The position numbers and the translations under genes are program-made. Shown piece by piece: positions 43,412 through 54,762 of a stretch of DNA of 64,000 bases. The notes beneath the pieces are model-generated. The model was not told the origin of the DNA and did no database searches. It saw only the letters and a list, made by a program, of their open reading frames with translations. This DNA is from Plantago ovata (Eukaryota > Streptophyta > Magnoliopsida > Lamiales > Plantaginaceae): contig CM051455.1 in the NCBI GenBank assembly GCA_028274465.1, positions 107,506,942-107,570,941 on the forward strand. Reading direction: 5' to 3'. How positions within the stretch are numbered: the first letter of the stretch is position 1; each line of letters starts with the position of its first letter.

Positions 43412-44822
43412 TATTAGGAAACTTGTAATTTTGATGAGCAATTAACCATGCTAAATTAAGGAAAGTCCAGTAACTAGTACTCTTAAGGTCCATAGGAATT
43501 TAGAATTTTAAGGACATTGTAAAAGAGGAACGTTTGCTGAAGACTTAGATTAGGTGCTAGATAGGTTGGTTTTTACCGCTTATGATGTATCTTGTTTTCT
43601 GAAAAGAAAATAACCTATTGAAGCATTTGCTGACGATGTACTTTGTTTTTACAAACAAACTATTGAAGCATTTAGAAACTGCTCAGAATCTTGAAGAATA
43701 TTGAAGATCTGAAGACTTGAAGAATTTGAAGATCTGAAGACTAGAAGATTTCTGAAGACTGGTATCTACAAAGGCACATGTTGCTCAGAAAGTGGAAACT
43801 TCAGCAACAACATTGCATAAGTGAAAATCTGAAAGACAAAGTAGGTTGCGCTTGCTGAAACTGAGACTAACCACTTGCTGATGGAACATATGTGACCTCT
43901 TGCTGAAAGTACTTACATTTGCGCTCCAATGTTACGGTTTGAATTCTATTCAAATAATCATTAAATGCAAAGCTTGCACGCGAAGGACATGAAGACTAGA
44001 AGACAAACAAGGACGCTGATAAAAGTACAAAAGCAAGATAGTGACATCTTAAGGATCAAAAGCCTTGGAATTTAAAATTCAAACGGCTCCTTATTTTCAC
44101 TATAAATAGAGGTCATCCGACAAAGAGTTGAAGTGTGTCAACAACGTGATCAAACCCTCACTTGTGCTTAAACTCACATACCTTCAAACTCTCTATACTG
44201 CCATTGATCCGTTCCAAGACTTAAAGCTTGAAAAACCTACTTGTGAAGAAGTAGAACAAACTCGACTAAGAAATTAGTTAAGTTTTCTTTCTTTCGAACA
44301 AGAATAAGTGTTAACACCAGAAACAATCAAACTTGTTTACTGCAAAGTATTCAAAGTTGTGTTTCTTAGATTACTTGTTGTAACTGAAAAAGTTATAATT
44401 AAGTTATCTCACCCCAAAACTCTCTAACTGAAAATACACCCTTTCAGGCGTGATATTCAGGGGGAACTTAATCGAGCATAGTTTTGCTGATTAAAAGTAC
44501 CAATTTTGGTGGAGAACAAGGTTGAGTTCTCTAGATTAGGTTGGAGACGAAGCTATTGTGCTTTGGTTTCTGTTTGAATCGCTTTAGATAGGAGTTGTAA
44601 GGAACCTCAATCATATCTTAGTGGATTCAGTCCTAGAAAGGACAAAGTGGATTAGTTGAGAGATTACGCCACTCTCAGATACCACTATAAAAGTGTTTGT
44701 GTGATTTACTTATTGTACTTAGTTTTCAGCAAATCATATCTGTCTGTAGACAGTCACTCACATCACTTGCTGAAACCTTCATTTACTGAAAGAGCACTTA
44801 TTGTATCAAAAACTTCCACTCT

Positions 44823-46112
44823 TGATGAATGTGTATTTTACACTTTCATTTGAGTCTTTTTCACCTATTTTAGCTATCCTCTATGTTAATTTAGCTATAT
44901 TTTAGTGCATTTTATTAGAATAGTGTCACGTTTCCCTTTAGTTTTTATTTTACAGGTTTTGGTTGAAAAACGAGGATTTCCGGGCAATTATATTGAAGTT
45001 GACAAGGATTGGTGTTCCAGAAGCCTATTTGGAGTATCTGAAGGTTTCCGGATAGGATTTGGAGTCTAGGGGTCGAATCTGGAGGTTACAAGGCCACTAG
45101 AAGTCAGAAACCGAGTCCAAAAAGGGGAGGAAATCCAAAAACGCGTCGAAAACGCGGATTTCCGCGAATTTTACTCCCGGGCGAATCGCCCCACACCGGG
45201 CGAATCGCCCGGTGTGTGGGGCCCTTCGCCCTACACAAATTCGAGGCCTATATATAGTTGCTCAGTTTTTCTCCGAAATTCATACTTTTCCAGACCTATT
45301 CTCTCACCTTTCTCTGTAGTTTTAGGTAGGAACTTCCCAGAGCCTGTTCTGGGGTTCGTAGCTTAGGAAACACTTTTTCATAGCAATTTGGCGCTTGTAA
45401 GATCGCGATTCTTCGGAGACTGACAACCTTCGGTAACATTGTATCTTACGGTTTATTCTACTTATTTTTATATATCTTTCAACATGTTTTCTTCTATGAT
45501 TTCTGTTGATTGCATGACAACTATGAGTAGCTAAACTTATCGTTGGTGGTAGTACGTGAATTCTTAGCGAAGGGTAGATAATCATGCTAATGGCTATATC
45601 GCGCATTATACTCCGTGTCATTGCTTTATAACGTTGATCAGGCGCAACCTATATCTTCGTATGTTGATTAATTATTATGCACAATTGGACCCTCGTCGAC
45701 CTATGCATATCTATATCTTCGTAGTGTTGAATAATTACGGAACACAATTGGACAATAGTGTTTGACTTGTCAGTATCTATATCTTTGTAGTGCTTAATAA
45801 TTACAACAAGACAATTGATTCATCAAAGATCTCCATGCAAGACCGAGGAATTTACGCATGATTATTAACCCGTTATGCTTTGTAGGATCATACTATCACC
45901 AATCTCCATTATCTGTTAGAAAACCTTTGCTTTTCCGTCTGCAATTTTTACAGTCTAAATTAGATTAGATAAAGCTAGTTATAGTCCTTAGAGAACGACA
46001 CTCGAGGTCATTCTACTGCTACACTACGGTTCTCGTTGTAGTTGTGAATTGCCTTTGGCTAAATAACAAATTTATTTGATTTGCTCGGAGCACGACATCC
46101 GCGCGTTCACCA
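44823..46112 (+). mobile_element. 5' LTR of Gy6
   Basis: 1290 bases, TGATGAATG...TTCACCA. The TATA box is at 45248-45257. Two GGGCGA-A-TCGCCC palindromes at 45179-45191 and 45198-45210 lie just upstream of it. Confidence 0.92.
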
Positions 46113-46135
46113 AATTTGCACCGCTGTCGGGGACT
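46113..46135 (+). promoter_or_regulatory. Gy6 primer-binding site (degenerate tRNA-Asp-like)
   Basis: TTGCACCGCTGTCGGGGAC follows the LTR, the same place as in Gy1, with changes from the ideal tRNA-Asp complement. Confidence 0.65.
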
Positions 46136-46257
46136 ATACTCCTTTTTTCTGTTTAATTTGTATATTTTTTCAGCATTCAATTCCAAATTCTAGTAGTTTT
46201 AGTTTTCCTTTTTAATCTCTCTCTGATACTGCTTTCCTAGTCTGTTACTGATAGTGT

Positions 46258-48662
46258 ATGCCACATACACGATCTAAAGGAACACCGCTTGCTGATTCAA
46301 TTGCTGAGATCGACAGAGTCTACCACCAAAGAAGGCAACTACTTCAAAGGCGTGCACTAGAGGAAATAGAGGATACCGATTTCTCTGAATCTCTACACAG
46401 TCTTTTCAAGGAAATCGATGGAATGGCAGAAGCTAGACCACTGAAAGCATGGGTTCAACCCACCAAGGATCGTATGAGGGGACCGACGATTGTTCTTTCG
46501 TATGCAACTCGAGATCTGGAAATCAAGAACCACGCGTTCCAACAACTTCCGAGGTTCTATGGCTTATCAAGGGTAGAGTGATGGGGTACTTGCACGATAT
46601 CGATGATTTCGTCAACCAACTCCCACGACCCGGCCGGAGCTGAAATAACAACGGATGAGTTGAGGATGAAGGTTTTTGCTATGGGACTTGGCGACAGAGC
46701 CAAGTCATGGTTGAGTTCTCTACCAGCAGGCTCGCTGGACACTTGGGGAAGGTTTTTTCAGCTTTCATGGAGAAATACTTCCCTCACACCTTGACTACCG
46801 CGCTAAAGGCGCAAATCACTGGATTCAAGCAGGACTATGATGAGACCATCTATACCGCGTTTGAGAGATTCCAAGATCTCACGAACAAGTGCCCTCACCA
46901 TGGTTTTGAGCTTTCTGACCTAGTCCAACACTTCTACAATGGACTAACCTTCGTAAACCAACAAGTGGTGGATTTCTGATGCCGAGGCAATATTTGGGAG
47001 GAAACCACAGAAGTCGTCTGGGCAGTTTTCGAAAGGCTTGCTAAGGGTTCGCAATTCAAGGACCCAAGAGCGATGGTTATGAGACGTGGACCTGAAGCTC
47101 CACCAACTCAAGAAGCCCCTATGTATAGGGGGCATGGGGCTCATATGTGTAGATCGGAGCTTGCGTATGATGATGGCAACTGGGCTCGAGGAGGCGAAGA
47201 GTAAGTCTTTGCTACGGAGTTTGATACTCAAGAAGCTAGCTACGGACAAGACGGTAGGAATCCTCGAGGTGGATTCTGACCTAGTCCAACACTTCTACAA
47301 TGGACTAACCTTCGTAAACCAAAAGTGGTGGATTTCCGATGCCGATGCAATATTTGGGAGGAAACCACAGAAGTCGTCTGGGCAGTTTTCGAAAGGCTTG
47401 CTAAGGGTTCGCAATTCAAGGACCCAAGAGCGATGGTTAGGAGACATGGACCTGAAGCTCCACCAACTCAAGAAGCCCCTATGTATAGGGGGCATGTGGC
47501 TCATATGTGTAGATCGGAGCTTGCGTATGATGATGGCAACTGGGCTCGAGGAGGCGAAGAGGAAGTCTTTACTACGGAGTTTGGTACTCAAGAAGCTAGC
47601 TACGGACAAGACGGTAGGAATCCTCGAGGTGGATTTTGGAGAAGAGGATTCCGAAACAATCAAGGATATGCACCGGCTAGCCAAACTTATGGCCCTAACC
47701 AAGACCGTAGTAGGCTAAATTATAGTAATGATCACTGTGAAAACCCCGCTCCGAAAGAGCCACCGAAGTCGAAGTCGGCTCAACTGATGGAGAACTTGCA
47801 AAAGATGGTTGATCACACCCAAAGTTTTCTCAAACGTTACGAAGAAGATTCTGAGAAGACTAGAGCGAGACTTGATAGGTTGGAAGAGAGCACTAGGCTT
47901 GCCCATCAAAAGATGCAAGAGTTGATCGACCGAGGAGCAAGTAGGGAACAAGGCAAACTGCCTAGCAACACTGAGAAGTCGAATTCCATTACATTGGCTG
48001 GTGATCTACTTGACGAAATCACCATCAAGAAGGTTGCTAAGTGCGAGTGTTGCAAAAAGGAAGAACTTCCACAAGCTAAGGAAGAAGAGAAGGACCTTGG
48101 TTCTGACGAAAGTGATGAGGAGCAAGAGGATCCCGAGCCACTCCCTAAAAGTTTCGATGTTAAGGTCGGGATTGGTGAGCTTGAAGATGTCCATGCCACA
48201 CTAGACACGGGATCCTACTCTAACATACTCCCTTTGAATGTGTTTGAAAAGAGTAGCCTTGGGAAACTATCTGAGCATAGGGCTATTGTGCAACTGGCGG
48301 ATGGATCCTTTATGAGACCCGAAGGCGTTGTGAAAAATGTGTTGGTCAAGATTGGTGAAGCTTCTGTATACACCAATTTTGTAGTTATGCCGGCGTCTGC
48401 ACCTGGGACTGGGGATGTCATACTGTTAGGAAGAACGTTCTTGACTAAGCTACGCTCCGTGATGGACATCTACCAAAGAACTTGCACTATTGAAGTGGAT
48501 GGAAAGCAACACCTGTTGCAAGCCATATCTGATCCACCTGATATTTCTTACACTACTCACTACTGTGGTCTTGCGGCCTATGTTCTTTCTTATTCACAGG
48601 TTCGTGGCATGAAGAGGAGATCAATGAAGGGGAAGTCTAGTACCCGCAGAAAGAAGAGCTAG
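46258..48662 (+). pseudogene. Gypsy gag-protease gene of Gy6
   Basis: Starts at the ATG at 46258 (MPHTRSKGTP). Gag is disturbed by a one-base loss near 46575, a CCGG insertion near 46633, a further loss near 46747, and a 361-base tandem duplication (46914-47274 and 47275-about 47634). The zinc knuckle is largely deleted in both copies (MYRG joins directly to HMC). From 47325 to 48662 a long frame is open: Arg/Gly/Asn-rich region, a coiled coil (about 47780-47940), then aspartic protease with DTGSYSNILP (about 48206) and GDVILLGRTFL (about 48413). It ends TAG at 48660-48662. The protease half could be intact; gag is not. Confidence 0.85.
46914..47634 (+). repeat. Tandem duplication of 361 bp in Gy6 gag
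   Basis: CTAGTCCAACACTTCTACAA starts at 46920 and again at 47281, and both copies continue through the zinc-knuckle deletion to GGTGGATT. TCTGAC stands at each junction. The unit is not a multiple of three, so it shifts frame. One A/C loss in copy 2 makes later offsets 360. Confidence 0.9.
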
Positions 48663-50801
48663 GCACAGACAGGACTCGATTCGAAGACTTTAAACAATGG
48701 CGCTATGCGGGAGGCAACCCGGAGTTTTTATCGCTTTCTTTACCGCTTTATTGCATGCATTCATTCTTGAACGATTTGCTTTTCATATGTGAATTTGTTC
48801 ATGTCTTTGTCGTATATGCTTATGTTTGAGTGATATTTTTCGAGTGGTTTTTTGAAAAAATTGATTTCAGGGATTAAAAACCGCGTTTTCTGACGAAAGG
48901 ACCGTCTCCCCACATCGGGGAGCGAATCGCCCCGCATGGGGCGACTCGCCCCACACCGGGGGCGACTCGCCCCACGCCCTCTGATGCTAAAAACGCGGAT
49001 CTCCCCTTCTCTGCCTCATTTTCTTCATTCTCTCATCCTTCTTCTCCCCAAAAAACGAGAATTGCGAAAATAACTTCAAAACTTAAATAACTTCAAAACT
49101 TCATAACTTCTTCATTTCTTCACCAAATTTAGTGTTCTTTAGCTTCAATCGAAGCCTATTACGTGATCTATCTTTTCATCCGAACAGATTTCTCCCTAGT
49201 GCATTAGTTTTTCATATCTGAGGTATCTTCTTATGAATCCTAATTTTCAAATTTGGGGGTTTTCTAATTTGAGCTTCAATTATGCTTATATGATGCATGG
49301 GTAGGTTGTTTGTATGATTAGAAACATTATTTACTATCAATTGCATGCTCAATTATGCTTGGATTGTTGATTTGGGAATTTTGCTACTAGATGATATATC
49401 TTGTTATGCAATTTATCTTTATCTTAGATTTCTTGCATATGATTGTGTTTATTGATGTAATGATGATGGATTTGATGATAGAATGCTTAATTGTTGAGTA
49501 TGAGGATTTATGATGCTAGAATTTTTCGCTAATATGGTATGAATTGAGCCTTGTTATCTAGGATATTGGTTGTCCAGCAAGAGAATAATGTGATGTATTG
49601 CTTGTAGTAGTATGTTGCATGATGAAGAAGCTAGGCTAGACATAAAGGTTTGGGGAGCTCGATTGTTGATTCTATCACTTGTGTATCTTGTTCTTTGTTT
49701 GCATTTGAATTTGCACGTTTACTGCTTTCTTAGTTTTTTAGGTTGCATTCACTACATTCATCCTAGGATAGTCTTGCATGTTTTATATGGAGTTTATTGC
49801 CGAATTTTCTGAACTTATTTATTGGGTAGATCAACTAACTATGCCATTAATCGTATGCTTCATCTCTATGAATTTGTTTGAGGATTTTCTCGCTTGGTTT
49901 GTCATATTTATGTATTGCACTTAGTTAAGCATGGTAGTCTCGACATCACTTAGTGGTGTTTTCTCTACTGCGGTTCACGAAGGCCTTTATAATAGGATGA
50001 TGCATGTTAAGGTCTTATGGTTGTTTTCCCGAGTAATTATGTACCTAAGAGGCAACAAGTCTTCACCATGCTTTGAGATTGCCAAATGCCTAGGAAGGAG
50101 GTAGTGTGAGGTTGTGTGATCCTTTGTTTAACCCATTCTTCCGAATAGGTTTGGGGAGGGGGTTACGCCATCATTAGACTTGTTTTCGTTTTTCATTTCT
50201 GTGTTGTGAGTTTATTTTTCCATTTCCGTAAATTTTGTACTCCAACCTATTCTTTCGAATAGGTTTGGGGAAGTCGTGTGAGTCATTTTCTCTCTTTTTG
50301 TTATGCTACTGCTGGCTAAAAAAATCGAAAAAAAGAAAGAAAAATTCCAGGAAAAAAGATGGGTAGAATAGGGGAGTGTTATCTTTTATAGGGAACCCTC
50401 CTTCGTTTGATGAGAGCCAGTACTGGTTCGACCTCTTTGAGGGAAAGTCTTAAACTTGGTGAACAGCAGTAAGTCCTCAGTTTCATAGGCACGGGACAAC
50501 AATTCGTATCTTAGCATGCTTCATTACGTCGTCACTGACTAGGTCCAGGTAGAGAATGTTACGAGAGACTATCTTGTCTTGACATAAGTGCTTATGTGGA
50601 TGTGTATAAGTCAATCGAGGTATTCTTCAACCTATATTCATGCTTTGATTTATATGGTTTTTGTGCATATGTTTTTTGATAGATTTAGTAGATTAGTTCA
50701 TTTTATTTGGCATGAGACTCCATTTTGTGTCTTGCATTGTTTTTTGCATTAGAGTCTAGCTTAGTTGCTTGAGGACAAGCAAAGGTTCGGTTTGGGGAGT
50801 T
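48663..50801 (+). other. Gy6 spacer and 3' tail, noncoding
   Basis: Begins with the post-pol type block ending GGGAGGCAACCC (48709-48720). GC palindromes lie at 48915-48977, then a leader and donor-like AG/GTATCT at 49223. ORF2 is absent: sequence passes from the intron-like part to the tail near 49680. Hairpins are at 50129-50150 (one stem mismatch) and 50244-50265, followed by a short purine-rich tract and the polypurine tract GGTTCGGTTTGGGGAG at 50785-50799. Confidence 0.75.
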
Positions 50802-52039
50802 TGATGAATGTGTATTTTACACTTTCATTTGAGTCTTTTCACCTATTTAGCTATCATCTATGTTAATTTAGCTATATTTTAGTGCATTTTATTAGAATAG
50901 TGTCACGTTTCCCTTTAGTTTTTATTTTACAGGTTTTGGTTGAAAAACGAGGATTTCCGGGCAATTATATTGAAGTTGACAAGGAATTGGTGTTCCAGAA
51001 GCCTATTTGGAGCATCTGAAGGTTTCCGGATAGGATTTGGAGTCTAGGGGTCGAATCTGTAGGTTAGAAGGCCACTAGAAGTCAGAAACCGAGTCCGAAA
51101 AGGGGAAGAAATCCAAAAACGCGTCGAGAACACGGAATTCCGCGAATTTTACTCCCGGGCGAATCGCCCGGTGTGTGGGGCCCTTCGCCCCACACAAATT
51201 CGAGGCCTATATATAGTTGCTCAGTTTTTCTCTGAAATTCATACTTTTAGGTAGGAACTTCCCAGAGCCTGTTCTGGGGGTTCGTAGCTTAGGAAACACT
51301 TTTTCATAGCAGTTTGGAGCTTGTAAGATCGCGATTCTTCGGAGACTGACAACCTTCGGTAACATTGTATCTTACGGTTTATTCTACTTATTTTTATATA
51401 TCTTTCAACATGTTTTCTTCTATGATTTCTGTTGATTGCATGACAACTATGAGTAGCTAAACTTATCGTTGGTGGTAGTATGTGAATTTTTAGCGAAGGG
51501 TAGATAATCATGCTAATGGCTATATCGCGCATTATACTCCGTGTCATTGCTTTATTTCGTTGATCAGGCGCAACCTATATCTTCGTATGTTGATTAATTA
51601 TTATGCACAATTGGACCCTCGTCGACCTATGCATATCTATATCTTCGTAATGTTGAATAATTACGGAACACAATTGGACAATAGTGTTTGACTTGTCAGT
51701 ATCTATATCTTCGTAGTGCTTAATAATTACAACAGGACAATTGATTGATCAAAGATCTCCATGCAAGACCGAGGAATTTACGCATGATTATTAACCCGTT
51801 ATGCTTTGAAGGATCATACTATCACCAATCTCCATTATCTGTTAGAAAAACCTTTTCTTTTCCATCTGTTGTTTTTACATTCTAAATTAGATTAGATAAA
51901 GCTAGTTATAGTCCTTAGAGAACGACACTCGAGGTCATTCTACTGCTACACTACGGTTTTCGTTGTAGTTGTGAATTGCCTTTGGCTAAATAACAAATTT
52001 ATTTGATTTGCTCGGAGCACGACATCCGCGCGTTCATCA
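50802..52039 (+). mobile_element. 3' LTR of Gy6
   Basis: 1238 bases, highly similar to the 5' LTR. It lacks one of the two GC palindromes (18 bases) and a segment of about 40 bases after CATACTTTT, both apparently losses between short direct repeats. TATA box at 51207-51216. Confidence 0.92.
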
Positions 52040-52232
52040 GCTCTCTGATTTTAAATATCAGCAAACCTAGCTACTGAAAAGTAACTTAAGCTTGCTGAGA
52101 AAGTTAAGTATCAACAAACTCATTACTGAAAAGTAATAAGCACTTGCTGAGAAAGTTTTAAACGACGAAAGTTTGAAAAGACTATTCACCCCTCCCTCTA
52201 GTCTTTTCTTGTTGGTTAAAGGGACCAACAAG

Positions 52233-52250
52233 TGGTATCAGAGCTGGAGG
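52233..52250 (+). promoter_or_regulatory. Si-d primer-binding site (initiator-Met tRNA)
   Basis: TGGTATCAGAGC two bases after the LTR end, as in Si-e (59083). Confidence 0.95.
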
Positions 52251-52342
52251 TTCTTTAACCTTCAGCACTGAACCTAGATCCCCTTAGGTGCTTTCCGTAA
52301 ATCACTCTCACTTGATCAGTTTGGTAGTGCTTTGCTGACAGG

Positions 52343-54762
52343 ATGTCTTTAGGAGATGCTCCCTTGCTGAAGCTGGAAAATTACGAAAATGGCGAAACAA
52401 CATGATGTTACATCTTGAGGCCATTAGTGATGAGATGGTCACCGTCATTAATGATGGACCTATCAAGATCACTAAGGTTGAAAGGAGTTTCCCTCACAAG
52501 ACCACTGAAGATGGAAAGGTAACTATCTTACGCGAACCATCAGATACGGTTGTGCCAAAACCAAGAGAGGAATGGACTTCTGACGAAGCTAAGAGATTCC
52601 GTCTTGATGGCCAAGCAAGAAATATCATCATTCGATCAACTCCGGATACCATACAGTGCAAACTATGGGGTGCTAAGACTGCAAAGGAAGCTTGGAAAAT
52701 GGTTCAAGATCTTTGTGCTGGATCTGACAAAACCAAGGAAAACAAACTTGAAGTACTTAAATTAAAGTTTCAAAACTTTAAGAAAGGTACAAACGAGTCA
52801 CTGGAAGACTTGAATTTCAGATTCACAACTCTTGTTAGTGAAATGGCAGCCTTGGGTGTTGGAAACCTTTACTCAGATTCTGAGAAAGTGAAAACTATCA
52901 TCAGAAGTCTGAATCAAGAATGGATCCACACTCAGAATTTCTATTACAATCAAGGAATGCCAGACATTACACCAATAGAGTTGTTCTCTCATCTTGCTAC
53001 TGTCAACTATGAGACAAAGCAAAGAGAAAATGTGTTTGCTGAAAAATCGCAAAACATTGCTCTTGCTGTAAAGCCATCATGTTCTGAAAAGAAGAATGAA
53101 AAAGAGCCTACTGATGAAAATTCTTTGGTTGTCAAAAACATGAAGAAATTTATCAGCAAGGAACTTGAAAGGCGAAAAGCAAAAGAGAAGCTGAAAAAGC
53201 ATCTTGGTAACAACTACCATAAGTACAAGAATGAGACTAGCTCGCTGAACAAGCAAGCTCAGTAAGCTACTTCATCAGAAAAACCAGCTGTTGGAAATGA
53301 TCTATGCTTTTACTGCAAAAAGCCTGGACACTTCAAAGCTAATTGCCCTTTGCTGAAAGACAAATCTGCTGAAAAGAAGAAGAAGTTCAAAAGAGCTTTT
53401 ATTGCTGAAGAAAAGAAGAAGCTTCAAGTAAAAATTGATGCATTGTGTATTGATACTAGCTCCGAAGACAGTGAGGATGAAAGTTCAGACACTGACGATG
53501 AAGAAGCCACTCTAGGCGTGGAGATTGGCAAAGAAGTTTGTGGAATAGCTATGGAAGCTTATCCAGATGTGTCAAACTACGAATTCTGCCTCATGGCCGG
53601 TCAGGTAAACAACCCTACCTCTGACTCAGACTCAGAAAGGGAAGACGAGATTGACCTTGAGAAGATTCAAGGAGAAATCGAAAGATTTGAGAAAACTCTG
53701 AGCAGACAGCTAGAGAAACTACAGATTGCTGAAACTCTGACCAAGCAGACTACTGAAAAGTACGTCTTGCTGAAGGAAGAGACAGAAGAGAAGGATGCTG
53801 AAATAAGGCGTCTTAAGAAGTTGATTGCTAAAGCTACAGAAAAGAATTCTCAAATGACATTAGAATTGGAAGAATATCAGTCCTCAATTCTAAAGTTACT
53901 TGCTGAAATCCAAGAGATGAAAAAGATGAAAATCAATTTCAAATCTTATGTGGACGCAAGTAATACGCTGACTGAACTAAACTCTTACTTGAGAGATCCA
54001 TCTCAAAAAGAAGGTTTAGGTGCAACGTATGAAGGTGATGATGTAGAAATCTTAAGTAAAGATAAATCATCGATCTCCTTTGTACGTGCTACTGATAGTG
54101 GTCTACCAGAACTCTATCAGTTTGGTCAATCTAAGGTTGCTGAAACATGCAATCAAGTACCTATGACCATAAAGCCCGATGTTGCTACTCAAAGTAACAA
54201 GACTTTACAAGGAAAACAGGTTGCTGAGAAGCAAACTGGAAAGAAAAAGGATGTTGTGAAGCATCCCGCCAAACAAGTTGCTGAAAAGCAAGTTGTTAAG
54301 TCTAAAGGCAAGATTACTAAAAGTAATCAGAAGACCTTTGCTGACAAACCTGAATCAAGTAAGGTTGCTGACGCAAAAGCTCAGCATTCTCCGAAAAGTG
54401 GACTCGGTTTCAAAACCAAGCAAAGTCAACTTTTTCATGAGTATAAGCAAAGTCAGGAAAGATACTTCAAAGAGATGAAGAAAATCAAGCCTAAGAGTTC
54501 TGAAAAGACTCTTAATGCTAGGGATAGAAGGAACCTTGCTAGAAAAGAACTTACTGAAAAGTATGTTCGGCAAAAAGGTCAACCGAGCAAGACACCACAT
54601 CTGAAAATGGATTTGACCATCACGAGTCAAAAGTCTTTCAGCTCAAAACCTCCTAGTTCCTCAACAACTAGAAAACAAGTCAAAGTTGAAAAACTTAAGA
54701 ATTGGGTTTCCACTGGACACATTCTTGAACATGTTAATGGACATCCATTATTGGATAATTAA
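52343..54762 (+). pseudogene. Copia gag of Si-d
   Basis: Same protein as Si-e gag. The start is ATG 52343 (MSLGDAP). One base is lost near 52386, and the frame continues from there. A TAA at 53263-53265 replaces a Gln codon. The zinc knuckle CFYCKKPGHFKANC (53305-53346) is intact, unlike in Si-e. A long acidic and coiled-coil region follows, then a Lys-rich, Ala/Glu-rich tail ending LDN and TAA at 54760-54762. N-terminal UBN2-type gag domain. Confidence 0.88.

Larger units (their letters stand above)
44823..52039 (+). mobile_element. Gypsy element Gy6, complete but pol-less (gag-protease only)
   Basis: 5' LTR 44823-46112, primer site, gag-protease 46258-48662, spacer and tail 48663-50780, polypurine tract 50781-50799, 3' LTR 50802-52039. 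It is flanked by ACTCT (44818-44822) and GCTCT (52040-52044), a 5-bp target duplication with one change, inside the Si-d LTR. Between protease stop and 3' LTR there is no RT, RNase H, integrase or ORF2. It resembles the described TR-GAG class but keeps the protease. Confidence 0.95.
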
